A stretch of DNA of 64,000 nt from Chryseobacterium gleum (GTDB lineage: Bacteria > Bacteroidota > Bacteroidia > Flavobacteriales_D > Sanyastnellaceae), in assembly GCA_945881835.1 (NCBI GenBank), contig CAMCVP010000006.1, forward strand, positions 1 to 64,000, written 5' to 3'. Positions 56,131 through 64,000 of this stretch are shown one piece after another. Numbering within the stretch: the stretch's first letter is position 1; each line of letters begins with the position of its first letter. The notes beneath the pieces were generated by a model. The model made no database searches, had not been told where the DNA came from, and saw only the letters and a program-made list of their open reading frames with translations. Both the position numbers and the translations under genes were made by a program.

Positions 56131-56598
56131 CTAACGAACAATTCGCGGATCGAAAGCAAGTCGCTCCTTCGAGATGATTTCAATTTTGTGAGCGTCGGGA
56201 TGATGAGGATTAATCAGCAAATTGAACTCTTGAGGGACGATGCTGCTTGGGACTTTCAAGACAGGGGCTTTCAATTTTTGGACAAACGAGTCGCCTAAGT
56301 TTTGCGTAAAAACCGAAGGCGGATGAGCGTTCCAATTCTTGGGAAGATCGGCAATGGACAACATCTGAATCTTCAATGCATCTGGAATTTCAATTTCAAC
56401 CAAATAGCGATCGGTTGGAATTTCCATTACGCCATTCAAATGCGCAGTAATCTCAAGTAAAGCAAGCGCCCTGCTCTCTGAAGTATAGACCATGCGCGTG
56501 TGCTCGCTGTTCCATCGAAAACTTGAAGACATGGATGCACCAATGCCTTTCAAGGTATCTTTCAAATACTTTTTACGATCGATTCTATAAACTAGCAT
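56131..56598 (-). CDS. RES-domain toxin
   Basis: The 155-residue RES domain shows an N-terminal VYRIDRKKY, the Glu in LALLEITAHL and the C-terminal PSSIVPQEFNLLINPHHPDA. RES toxins degrade NAD+ and stall growth. It overlaps its antitoxin gene by one base (TAATG), the normal order being antitoxin first. A type II pair is near certain. Confidence 0.9.
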   Translation of the reverse strand: MLVYRIDRKKYLKDTLKGIGASMSSSFRWNSEHTRMVYTSESRALALLEITAHLNGVMEIPTDRYLVEIEIPDALKIQMLSIADLPKNWNAHPPSVFTQNLGDSFVQKLKAPVLKVPSSIVPQEFNLLINPHHPDAHKIEIISKERLAFDPRIVR

Positions 56599-57029
56599 TA
56601 CGCGAAGTTTCCGTATTCAATTCGATTCAAACACTTGCGCACTTCCGCAACACCGGAGAGGGTATCGAAGAGCGACTGAGGTGTAATGCCGTTCAACGAT
56701 TGATTCGGCATTTCCAACCAACGATTGAATTTCTCTTCTTCGTGGTTGAAGACCTCTTGGCCAAACGATAATAATTCAGAGATGGCAACAACCAGTTCAG
56801 ACTCTTTACTATTTAGAACAGCTTCTTGCCTTTTGTTTAAGTTGTAGGTTGTCTGCGCTATGCCCAAGACACCCAATAAAAATTTAATGGGTCTTTGCAT
56901 GCGCTCGCTAAGCTCGTCTATGGTGGAATAAGGCAAGCCTTTTCGAATGATTTCTATTCTTCCTAAGCTGTTGCCATAAGCCATGGCGCTTTCTTGAAGA
57001 ACCGATTTTTTGGAATTGGAAGATTTCAT
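56598..57029 (-). CDS. Xre/MbcA/ParS-type antitoxin (DUF2384 family)
   Basis: The start at 57029 (MKSSNSKKS) gives 143 residues; an earlier in-frame ATG at 57071 overlaps the operator. The C-terminal part SELLSFGQEVFNHEEEKFNRWLEMPNQSLNGITPQSLFDT is the DUF2384 toxin-binding region, and the N-terminal half should bind DNA. It likely represses its own operon through the palindrome directly upstream. Confidence 0.88.
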   Translation of the reverse strand: MKSSNSKKSVLQESAMAYGNSLGRIEIIRKGLPYSTIDELSERMQRPIKFLLGVLGIAQTTYNLNKRQEAVLNSKESELVVAISELLSFGQEVFNHEEEKFNRWLEMPNQSLNGITPQSLFDTLSGVAEVRKCLNRIEYGNFA

Positions 57030-57040
57030 AAGTAGCAATT

Positions 57041-57060
57041 TTGTTGTAAAGATACAACAA
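57041..57060. promoter_or_regulatory. Candidate operator of the RES/Xre operon
   Basis: TTGTTGTA and TACAACAA form a perfect 8-bp inverted repeat around AAGA, 12 bp before the antitoxin start. A further half-site TGTTGCAA begins at 57064. The minus-strand promoter-like TATCTTTA overlaps the palindrome, so bound antitoxin would block transcription. Confidence 0.7.
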
Positions 57061-57073
57061 ATATGTTGCAAAC

Positions 57074-59878
57074 TTAAAGTTCTTTCTTAAGAAATAATCC
57101 CGTCAAAGACTTCTTATGCTTCGCGACTTGCTCTGGCGTGCCGGTGGCGACAACGTTTCCGCCGCCTTCTCCGCCTTCGGGGCCCATGTCTATGAGGTAG
57201 TCGGCGCTTTTGATGACGTCCATGTTGTGCTCAATAACCAAGACGGTGTTGCCGCGTTCAACCAGTTGATTCAACACGTTCAAGAGCATTTGAACGTCTT
57301 GAAAATGCAGTCCTGTTGTGGGTTCGTCTAAGATATAAATGGTCTTACCGGTGTCGCGCTTCGCTAATTCGGTAGAGAGTTTCACACGTTGTGCTTCTCC
57401 TCCACTGAGCGTTGTGCTGTGCTGACCGAGTGTGATGTATCCCAATCCAACGTCGTTCAAGGTCTTCAACGTGTTGTGAATGTTTCGGTGATTTTCGAAA
57501 AATCCAACGGCTTGCTCAACAGTCATGTTCAACACATCGGAAATGGTTTTTCCGTTGTAGAAAATCTCCAACGTCTCGCGGTTGTAGCGCTTACCGTTGC
57601 ACGCTTCGCAATGCACATAAACATCGAGAAGGAAATTCATTTCAATTAAACGAACTCCTCCACCCTTACACGTTTCACATCTTCCACCTGAAATATTGAA
57701 ACTGAATCTCCCCGGCTGATAACCGCGAATACGCGATTCAGGAACCGACGCATACAAATTTCGAATGTCGGTGAAGATGCCAGTGTATGTACTCGGATTG
57801 CTTCGCGGGGTTCGACCAATAGGGCTTTGATCTATTTCAATAACCTTGTCTAAATGCTCGAGTCCTTCCAGTTTCTTATAAGACAAAGGCTTTCGCTGTC
57901 CGTTGTAGAAATGTGCGTTCAGAATTGGATAAAGCGTGTGACTAATGAGCGAAGACTTTCCACTTCCACTTACACCTGTTACACAAGTGAATGTGCCCAA
58001 CGGAATTTCAATGGTTTCTCCTTTCAGATTATGTCCGTTCGCTCCTTTCAACACCAACTTCTTTCCATTGCCTTTGCTGCGTTCCTTCGGAACCGGAATG
58101 GCTAATTTTCCACTTAAATAATTCGCAGTAACACTTCCAATTTTAATAAAATCTTTTGGCTTTCCTGCAGCAACCACGTTACCTCCGTGACGGCCAGCAC
58201 CTGGACCAATGTCAATGATGTAGTCGCTTTCCAACATCATGTCCTTGTCGTGTTCCACCACAATGACACTGTTTCCGCCGTCGCGCAGATCTTTCAACGA
58301 TTGAATGAGTTTCTCGTTGTCGCGTTGATGAAGGCCAATGCTCGGTTCGTCGAGAATGTAGAGCACTCCAACCAACTGCGAACCTATCTGTGTTGCCAAT
58401 CGAATGCGTTGCGCTTCTCCTCCACTCAATGTCTTTGCGCTTCGATTTAAATTCAAATATCCCAAACCTACGTTCAACAAGAACTTCAAGCGTGTGCGAA
58501 TTTCCTTCAAGGGTTCACGCGCAATGATTTCTTGTTTCTTGTCGAAACTTGAATCGATGCCTTCGAACCAAGCGCTGAGCTTTTCAATGTTCAAGGCGCT
58601 CAATTCTGAAATTGTTTTTCCTGCTACTTTGAAATGAGAAGCTGTGTCTTTCAAACGCGCACCTTTACAAGTCGGACAAGCCTTTTTGTTCATGAAGGTC
58701 TCGGCCCACTTGCGAACTGCAGGGCTTCCGTCTTCTTCCGCATGTCTTTCAATGAAAGCGATAAGCCCGTCGTAGCGAGTGTTCATGGTTTGTCCGTTCG
58801 ACAATTCCACTTCCACTTTATCGTCGGTTCCGTATAGAATAACCTGAATGGCGTCTTCATCTACTTCCTTCAACGGTGTATTCACGGTGGCTCCGTACAT
58901 CTTCAAAATAGCAGCCACTTGCTGGTTAATCCAAGAGTTCTTGTTTTCACCCAGAGGAGTTATTCCGCCTTGCTTAACACTTTTTTTATCGTCGGGAATT
59001 ATCTTTTCAATGTCTATTTCAGCCACTTCACCCAAACCGCTACAGTAGCTGCATGCGCCATAAGGGCTATTGAATGAAAAGAGATTCGGTTCGGGTTCTG
59101 GAAAGGAAATTCCAGAGGTTGGACACATGAGGTTTTTGGAAAAGTGATGAACCGTTTCGGTATCCAATTCCATGACCATCACATCGCCTTTGCCCATTTT
59201 GAGGGCGGTTTGAACCGTGGCCTTCAAGCGAGGATTGTTCGGTTCAACCGAAAAACGATCAACTACCAATTCAATGTCATGCACCTTGTAGCGATCGAGT
59301 TTCATTTCTTTCGTCATCTCCTTCAACTTACCATCGATACGCGCGCGGACGTATCCTTGCTTCATGAGCGAATCGAAGAGTTCGCGGTAGTGACCTTTTC
59401 GTGCTTTCACTAGCGGAGAAAGAATAGCGATTTTTTTCGCCTTGAAATCCTTCGCTATTTTTTCAATGAGTTGCTCTTCGGTGAATCGCACCATTTTCTT
59501 TCCGGTTGCCGGACTGTACGCGTCTGAAGCACGGGCGTACAACAAACGCATGAAGTCGTACACTTCAGTAATGGTACCGACTGTAGAGCGTGGGTTGCGA
59601 CTAACTGTTTTTTGTTCGATGGAAATAACCGGAGAAAGTCCGTTTACTTTATCGACATCGGGACGTTCCATTTCACCCAAAAACTGACGGGCGTAGGCAT
59701 TGAACGTTTCCATGTAACGACGCTGACCTTCTGCGTAAAGCGTATCGAAAGCCAGTGATGATTTTCCGCTTCCAGAAAGGCCTGTAATGACAACAAGCTG
59801 ATTTCTTGGAATGGTTAAGTCTATATTTTTAAGATTGTTTTCTCGTGCTCCGAGAATTTCAATTTTTTCTTCTTCCAT
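57074..59878 (-). CDS. uvrA: Excinuclease ABC subunit A
   Basis: From ATG 59878 (MEEEKIEILGAREN) the protein is 934 residues, a normal UvrA length. Two ABC modules: Walker A GLSGSGKS and GVSGSGKS, signatures LSGGEAQRIRLATQI and LSGGEAQRVKLSTEL. Zinc modules CPTSG ... CSYC and CETC ... CEAC are present. It finds bulky DNA damage with UvrB. The gene starts two bases after fahA, likely one transcript. Confidence 0.97.
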   Translation of the reverse strand: MEEEKIEILGARENNLKNIDLTIPRNQLVVITGLSGSGKSSLAFDTLYAEGQRRYMETFNAYARQFLGEMERPDVDKVNGLSPVISIEQKTVSRNPRSTVGTITEVYDFMRLLYARASDAYSPATGKKMVRFTEEQLIEKIAKDFKAKKIAILSPLVKARKGHYRELFDSLMKQGYVRARIDGKLKEMTKEMKLDRYKVHDIELVVDRFSVEPNNPRLKATVQTALKMGKGDVMVMELDTETVHHFSKNLMCPTSGISFPEPEPNLFSFNSPYGACSYCSGLGEVAEIDIEKIIPDDKKSVKQGGITPLGENKNSWINQQVAAILKMYGATVNTPLKEVDEDAIQVILYGTDDKVEVELSNGQTMNTRYDGLIAFIERHAEEDGSPAVRKWAETFMNKKACPTCKGARLKDTASHFKVAGKTISELSALNIEKLSAWFEGIDSSFDKKQEIIAREPLKEIRTRLKFLLNVGLGYLNLNRSAKTLSGGEAQRIRLATQIGSQLVGVLYILDEPSIGLHQRDNEKLIQSLKDLRDGGNSVIVVEHDKDMMLESDYIIDIGPGAGRHGGNVVAAGKPKDFIKIGSVTANYLSGKLAIPVPKERSKGNGKKLVLKGANGHNLKGETIEIPLGTFTCVTGVSGSGKSSLISHTLYPILNAHFYNGQRKPLSYKKLEGLEHLDKVIEIDQSPIGRTPRSNPSTYTGIFTDIRNLYASVPESRIRGYQPGRFSFNISGGRCETCKGGGVRLIEMNFLLDVYVHCEACNGKRYNRETLEIFYNGKTISDVLNMTVEQAVGFFENHRNIHNTLKTLNDVGLGYITLGQHSTTLSGGEAQRVKLSTELAKRDTGKTIYILDEPTTGLHFQDVQMLLNVLNQLVERGNTVLVIEHNMDVIKSADYLIDMGPEGGEGGGNVVATGTPEQVAKHKKSLTGLFLKKEL

Positions 59879-59880
59879 AG

Positions 59881-61149
59881 TTAGTCGCGTGCGGGAAGAA
59901 CTTTTCCGCTGCATTTACCAAAACCAACTTTCACCCCTTCTTGTTCAGCAAAACCTGTAATAGTAACAGTGTCTCCATCTGCGATGAACGAACGCGTTGA
60001 TCCATCGGGCATTTGCACAGGCTTGGTTCCTTTCCATGCAATTTCCAACATGCTTCCGAAAGAACCCTCTGTTGGACCACTAATGGTTCCGCTTGCCATC
60101 ATGTCTCCGCAGCGAACGTTACATCCGCCAACGGTATGATGCGCCAGTTGCTGATTCATGTTCCAATACATGTGTTTGAAATTGCTGTTCGAAACCACTT
60201 GCTTTTCGCCGGCTTCGGTTTGAATTTCAACTTGAAGATTGATGTTGATGTTCTTAATTCCGTTGTATTGAAGGTATGGCAAAACCTCTGGATCTTGCAA
60301 TGGACCTATGGTTCTGAAAGGCTCTAATGCATCGAGCGTAACAATCCAAGGAGAAACTGTTGAAGCGAAGTTCTTTGCCAGGAAAGGACCGAGTGGCACA
60401 TATTCCCAACGTTGAATATCACGTGCGCTCCAGTCGTTGAAGAGCATAAGTCCGAAGATATATTCGTCTGCCTCTTGCGTTGAAATACGCTCTCCCATTG
60501 GCTTTCCGTCGAATGTCACGAATGCCATTTCCAATTCGAAATCGAGTTGCTTGGTTGGTCCGTAGGTTGGAAGGGTTTCGTCTGAAGGATTGATTTGTCC
60601 GCAAGGGCGCGTCACTTCAGTCCCATCTACCACAATGCTTGAAGCTCTTCCGTGGTAACCCACAGGAAGGTGTTTCCAGTTTGGAAGTAGGGCTTTAGCA
60701 GGATCGCGAAACATAGTTCCAACATTTCTTGCGTGATCTATGCTGCTGTAAAAATCTGTGTAATCTCCAATTTCAATGGGAAGGTGCATTTGTACTTCGC
60801 TCATTTTAATTAAGCATGAACGAAGTTCATCTTTCACCACTGCATCTTGTTTGGCGTTGAGTAAGTCGGCCAATCTCATGCGTAAAGCAGAGCAAGCCTT
60901 CTTTCCATGCTTCATCATTTTATTCAATGAATGCGTGCGGTATTCTTCAGCGCCGAAGGGTAAAGCAGAAATGTGATTCTGTTGAAACACACGGAAAATA
61001 TCTAAGACATAATTTCCAATGGCTACTCCCACACGAAGATCTCCTCTTCCTGTTGAGAATATTCCGAAGGGTAAATTCTGTAACGGAAACTCTGTATTCT
61101 CAGAACCTTCGACCCAAGTCTTTTCGCTAAATGGAATGATATTTTTCAT
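59881..61149 (-). CDS. fahA: Fumarylacetoacetase
   Basis: The start at 61149 (MKNIIPFSEKTWVEG) gives 422 residues; the long extension to 61317 overlaps the divergent gene. Motifs: IGDYTDFYSSIDHARNVGTMFR and FELEMAFV contain metal ligands; VSPWIVTLDALEPFR and SGTISGPTEGSFGSMLEI follow. It splits fumarylacetoacetate to fumarate and acetoacetate as the last step of tyrosine breakdown. Other tyrosine genes are not in this window. Confidence 0.93.
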   Translation of the reverse strand: MKNIIPFSEKTWVEGSENTEFPLQNLPFGIFSTGRGDLRVGVAIGNYVLDIFRVFQQNHISALPFGAEEYRTHSLNKMMKHGKKACSALRMRLADLLNAKQDAVVKDELRSCLIKMSEVQMHLPIEIGDYTDFYSSIDHARNVGTMFRDPAKALLPNWKHLPVGYHGRASSIVVDGTEVTRPCGQINPSDETLPTYGPTKQLDFELEMAFVTFDGKPMGERISTQEADEYIFGLMLFNDWSARDIQRWEYVPLGPFLAKNFASTVSPWIVTLDALEPFRTIGPLQDPEVLPYLQYNGIKNININLQVEIQTEAGEKQVVSNSNFKHMYWNMNQQLAHHTVGGCNVRCGDMMASGTISGPTEGSFGSMLEIAWKGTKPVQMPDGSTRSFIADGDTVTITGFAEQEGVKVGFGKCSGKVLPARD

Positions 61150-61208
61150 ACGCTTTATTTTCACTTCAAATGTACTTCGCTTTTCGGTTCTTTCTAACTT
61201 GCGTCCGC

Positions 61209-61781
61209 ATGAAAAAATCAACGAAATACATGATAGCTGGAACCGCGTTTTGTCTGCTCGGTCTTCATTTTTCGTTGAGTGCGCTCTATGCTTTCCGCAG
61301 GCATTACGACATTCCAATTGTAGAATCTTTGGCGAATAAATACGGATTCCCCTTTTTCCATCAGGGATATAGCCTGTTTGTGCCTATGGCGGAATTCGAT
61401 GATTTCATTGAGGTTCGGTACCGCGAAGGCGGCAATTGGACCGAATTTCAAGAGATTGGTCAGCGCTACGAATATGCTGTAGATAGTAAACTTCGTCAGT
61501 TCGAAGAATTCACTTCTGCGAATTTGAATAATCAAATCGTCAATAATTTATACTGGAAGGAAGGTGTTCGTCAACTTGAACGGATTGAACAATCGACCGA
61601 TTACGGCAGGGCTGTTTATTTCTGTCAGCGTCTGGAACGTGCCAAGCGCAAGCTCACTCATTCGCATACTTACATAGATTCCATGCAGGTTCGCATGGCA
61701 TTTCATTTTCATCCGTTGAACGGCGAGCAGAAGAACGATGTGTTTGAATTCAGTAAAGTTTTGGTTGAAATAGACAAATGA
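61209..61781 (+). CDS. Hypothetical single-pass membrane protein paired with HTTM-like gene
   Basis: From ATG 61209 (MKKSTKYMIAGTAFCLLGLHFSLSALYAF) the protein is about 190 residues: one N-terminal membrane helix and a polar, likely periplasmic domain with VRYREGGNWTEFQEIG and FCQRLERAKRKLTHSH. No family is recognised. Its end overlaps the HTTM-like gene by four bases, so the two are probably made and used together, as partner subunits of the HTTM protein; that is inferred. Confidence 0.6.
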   Translation: MKKSTKYMIAGTAFCLLGLHFSLSALYAFRRHYDIPIVESLANKYGFPFFHQGYSLFVPMAEFDDFIEVRYREGGNWTEFQEIGQRYEYAVDSKLRQFEEFTSANLNNQIVNNLYWKEGVRQLERIEQSTDYGRAVYFCQRLERAKRKLTHSHTYIDSMQVRMAFHFHPLNGEQKNDVFEFSKVLVEIDK

Positions 61782-62614
61782 AGAAGCGCATTGAAAATTA
61801 TATAGAAGGGTTATTCGTTCCATACGCTTCCTCTTCGAACGAGCGTATGTTCGTGAGTTTAGTCTATGCGTGGTTCGTCTTTTTCGCCTTTTGGAATTGG
61901 CATTCGGTGTGGTTGATTTGGGGGGAAGACAGCGTGTGCATTCGTTACGGCGCTGGCGATACGCGTTTGAACAATTTGGTTTACGCGTTGATGTATAATT
62001 TAAGTTGGTTCAAGCCCGTGTTTATTGTCCATTTGGTTGTTTCCTTTTTCTCGATCTTCCATTTTCGAGGGGTCTTTGTTTTTCGAGGACTAGCATGGCT
62101 TTCCGCTTTGTGGATATATTATGCGGGAATAAACGCCATGAATGCGGGTTATGTGTATATGATGCTTTTGATGTTTTATGCCATCCCTTATTCAGCAATG
62201 GCGACCAAACCCTTTTGGGCGTTTTTATCACGATTAAGTTTGCTTGCAGCGGGTATTCAGGTTGGATTAATCTACTTCTATACTTCGTTGTATAAAGTTA
62301 CCAGTTGGCAATGGCTTAGTGGCGAGGCTATCTATTTGACATTGATTAGCGATTGGTTTAGTAATGAGACTATACGTGGAATTACGCAGGCCCTGCCCTA
62401 TTTCCTGTCGGTAATTCTTGCTTATATCGTTATGCTTTTTCAACTCACTTTTCCAATTATAATTAATTGGAAGAAGACCCGGAAATATGCCGTAATCTTA
62501 GGTGTTTGTATTCACTTCTACATAGGCATCTTCATGCACATGTGGGATTTTGCAGTGGCGATGATGGTGCCTTACACGCTTTTTGCAAATCGTGATGACA
62601 TCGCGCAGCGATAA
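61778..62614 (+). CDS. HTTM-like multi-pass membrane protein
   Basis: The 278-residue protein has about six to seven helices with many aromatic residues (FFAFWNWHSVWLIWG, GLAWLSALWIYYAGINAMNAGYVYMMLL, GLIYFYTSLYKVTSWQWLSGEAIYLTL). It resembles the HTTM (horizontally transferred transmembrane, gamma-carboxylase-like) family, especially in the YFYTSLYKV region. The last codons (DDIAQR, stop) are made from the first unit of the hairpin array at 62594. Confidence 0.65.
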   Translation: MKKRIENYIEGLFVPYASSSNERMFVSLVYAWFVFFAFWNWHSVWLIWGEDSVCIRYGAGDTRLNNLVYALMYNLSWFKPVFIVHLVVSFFSIFHFRGVFVFRGLAWLSALWIYYAGINAMNAGYVYMMLLMFYAIPYSAMATKPFWAFLSRLSLLAAGIQVGLIYFYTSLYKVTSWQWLSGEAIYLTLISDWFSNETIRGITQALPYFLSVILAYIVMLFQLTFPIIINWKKTRKYAVILGVCIHFYIGIFMHMWDFAVAMMVPYTLFANRDDIAQR

Positions 62615-62680
62615 TGACACAACACGTTGTGATGACAGCGGAGCTGATGACCGACGAAGTCGGATGACCCTTCGGGAAGG
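62594..62680. repeat. Array of five variable mini-hairpins with constant GATGAC linkers
   Basis: Each unit is preceded by GATGAC (once AATGAC). Stems on the + strand: ATCGC/GCGAT (62600), ACAAC/GTTGT (62619), AGC/GCT (62637), CGAC/GTCG (62652), CCTTC/GAAGG (62669). All 22 pairs are Watson-Crick; loops are GCA, AC, GGA, GAA and GG. The first unit supplies the end and stop codon of the HTTM-like gene, and the last stops two bases before the AlgH stop codon. The logic is the same as for the array at 55471. Confidence 0.92.
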
Positions 62681-62682
62681 AA

Positions 62683-63255
62683 TCAATTCAAATTCGGATC
62701 CTCGGGGAAATTAGAGAGTAGCTTTCCTTTCGGGCCGAGGCGTTCCATAACTTCCTTCCAGACGTTGTTCTCTTTCGAGTTCATAATTAATTTGGAAGGG
62801 ACATTCACCACGAACCAAGACTTGGAGGTTATTTCTTCTTGAAGTTGTCCAATAGACCAGCCGCTGTAACCTACGAAAAAACGAATGGCATTTTCCGGAA
62901 GGGTTCCTTCTTCAATGCGTTCGCGAATGCGAGCGAAATCTCCGCCGTACCAAACACCTTCCACAATGGGCGTGCTTCCTTCAATCTCTTCTCCCAACGA
63001 ATGAATGTAAAAGAGACTGTCGTTCTTTACGGGTCCGCCTAGGCTCACACGTCCAGGCATCTCTGGGAAATTTGCAATGATCTTGCTAATCGGAAGGTCT
63101 ATGTAATTGTTCAACACGAATCCGAATGACCCCTCTTCGTTGTTCTCGCACATGAGAATAACGGTCCGATGAAAAAACGGATCGCTGATGTAAGGCTCAG
63201 ACAACAAGACTTGTCCACGCTTCGGCACAGTGCTATCGCTCGGTTGAAAATTCAC
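62683..63255 (-). CDS. YqgE/AlgH family protein
   Basis: A GTG at 63255 (VNFQPSDSTVPKRGQVLLSEPYISDPFF) gives 190 residues; TTG 63300 would overlap the divergent gene. Family stretches: RGQVLLSEPYISDPFFHRTVIL, GSFGFVLNN, SLGGPV, RFFVGYSGWSIGQLQEEI. The UPF0301/AlgH family has a stable fold but an unsettled role. It converges with the HTTM-like gene across the hairpin array. Confidence 0.9.
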   Translation of the reverse strand: MNFQPSDSTVPKRGQVLLSEPYISDPFFHRTVILMCENNEEGSFGFVLNNYIDLPISKIIANFPEMPGRVSLGGPVKNDSLFYIHSLGEEIEGSTPIVEGVWYGGDFARIRERIEEGTLPENAIRFFVGYSGWSIGQLQEEITSKSWFVVNVPSKLIMNSKENNVWKEVMERLGPKGKLLSNFPEDPNLN

Positions 63256-63276
63256 AGGGCTAAAATAGGAATTCCT

Positions 63277-63284
63277 TACTTTCG
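63277..63284 (+). promoter_or_regulatory. Weak -7-like box TACTTTCG
   Basis: One base off TAnnTTTG, four bases before the ATG at 63289, as in three other genes of this window. Confidence 0.3.
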
Positions 63285-63288
63285 CAAC

Positions 63289-64000
63289 ATGCGTTTTCAA
63301 TTATTAGTTTTTCTTTTCCTTCTTCCATTTGTATCCCTTGCCCAACCTGGCGGAGGAGGCGGTGCTTACTTTCGACATTTCGGAGTTCCCGGAAAAGATT
63401 ATACTTCTGAATTATGCTTGAAGCACATGAAACTGCAGCTCATGAGCGGCGAACGTTCTAACATCATCGATTCAGAACAAAAAGAAATTCGCAGCTTGAA
63501 TCTCGAACACAACGGTTGGTCGGCTCGTTACGCTGGACTAGATTACCGCCAAGTCGAAAACCATTACCGCTTGGTTTGGAAGGAAGACAATGATTCCATG
63601 GTGGTGATCTTCACGAACCTTATGCATGAAAACGGAGCGGGATATTCAGAGACGTTCGACAGTCTGGTCTTTATGCCGGGGCATTATGAATTGAAACTTT
63701 CACTTGAACCTCGCTTTAACGGAGCAAGTTTCACGCCTACAACGGCTTCCATCTGGTTCAAAAGAAATATTGCAATGAAGTTAGAACCAAAAATTCCAAC
63801 TTATTCCTTCTATTACTACTACAACGCCGCGCATCAAGAAAATTCGCAAGTCAAATACGAAGACTCAGAACCTCATTTGAACAGGGCGCAACAAATGGCC
63901 GAAACGTTCGAGCAACAAAAATTAGTGCTCACGGAACGCATTCGCTTTCATCGTCTAAAATTCAATAATGAAACAGCCTTGAGTCTTGCTTTAGAGTTAG
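63289..64000 (+). CDS. Exported protein, 3' end beyond the window
   Basis: The ATG at 63289 opens a signal peptide (MRFQLLVFLFLLPFVSLAQ) and a frame that stays open to the window edge (237 codons). The mature part contains GGGGGAYFRHFGVPGKDYTSELCL and a beta-rich region with SFYYYYNAAHQENSQV, then a charged stretch (RAQQMAETFEQQKLVLTERIRFHRLKF). No family is recognised. The gene is divergent from algH and incomplete here. Confidence 0.65.
   Translation, partial: MRFQLLVFLFLLPFVSLAQPGGGGGAYFRHFGVPGKDYTSELCLKHMKLQLMSGERSNIIDSEQKEIRSLNLEHNGWSARYAGLDYRQVENHYRLVWKEDNDSMVVIFTNLMHENGAGYSETFDSLVFMPGHYELKLSLEPRFNGASFTPTTASIWFKRNIAMKLEPKIPTYSFYYYYNAAHQENSQVKYEDSEPHLNRAQQMAETFEQQKLVLTERIRFHRLKFNNETALSLALEL

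Overview
This window comes from a Bacteroidota chromosome, most likely a member of the order Flavobacteriales. The evidence is the TAnnTTTG-type -7 promoter boxes, the type IX secretion (T9SS) C-terminal sorting domains on two peptidases, CarboxypepD_reg/DUF5686 and DUF4369-TlpA proteins, many SPII lipoproteins, and a CruF plus CrtD-like carotenoid pair. Most genes are ordinary chromosomal genes. The accessory signals sit mainly in intergenic spaces.

Layout. 0-5.4 kb: the tail of topoisomerase IV subunit A, a Cys/Met/His-tailed DUF2231-like membrane protein, and a minus-strand operon of a DOPA-dioxygenase-type enzyme with a MacA/MacB-like ABC exporter. 5.4-13.6 kb: a very short GH13-like protein, a DppB-type permease, a MauE-thioredoxin fusion, a DUF5686 outer-membrane protein, lipoproteins and a DEAD-box helicase. 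13.6-20.3 kb: ligA, the carotenoid pair cruF/crtD, tRNA-Met, typA and apaG. 20.3-24.9 kb: an internally deleted IS3-family element lying in or beside a truncated copy of a large repeat-barrel OmpA protein, followed by the intact paralog. 24.9-31.6 kb: GDP-fucose synthase, a hexapeptide acetyltransferase, a T9SS M36-type protease, a 52-residue coiled-coil protein missed by length cut-offs, ispE and era. 31.6-38.9 kb: initiator tRNA, tRNA-Arg, a TauE/SafE-moaD-moaE run, a subtilase lipoprotein, rpsT, radC, wecB and a polysaccharide deacetylase.

38.9-50.8 kb: a tightly packed minus-strand operon lpxK-gatB-tlpA-M1 peptidase-lpxH, diverging from nif3 and a histone-H1-like/degenerate zinc-ribbon fusion, then a conserved helical protein. 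50.9-64 kb: a T9SS M1 aminopeptidase, a queuosine-precursor transporter, a porin-like protein, FkbM methyltransferase, GNAT acetyltransferase, a RES/Xre toxin-antitoxin pair with a palindromic operator, uvrA, fahA, a gene pair ending in an HTTM-like membrane protein, AlgH, and a partial secreted protein running off the end.

The most unusual structure is a pair of arrays of tiny perfect hairpins, at 55471-55605 and 62594-62680. In each, the stems differ completely from unit to unit, every stem is fully self-complementary, and the units are separated by a constant linker (GAAT/GAGG in the first, GATGAC in the second). This is the opposite of CRISPR logic. Both arrays begin at or inside the stop codon of the upstream gene, and on that gene's sense strand both favour GNA-type triloops. 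I do not recognise this as a described element class.
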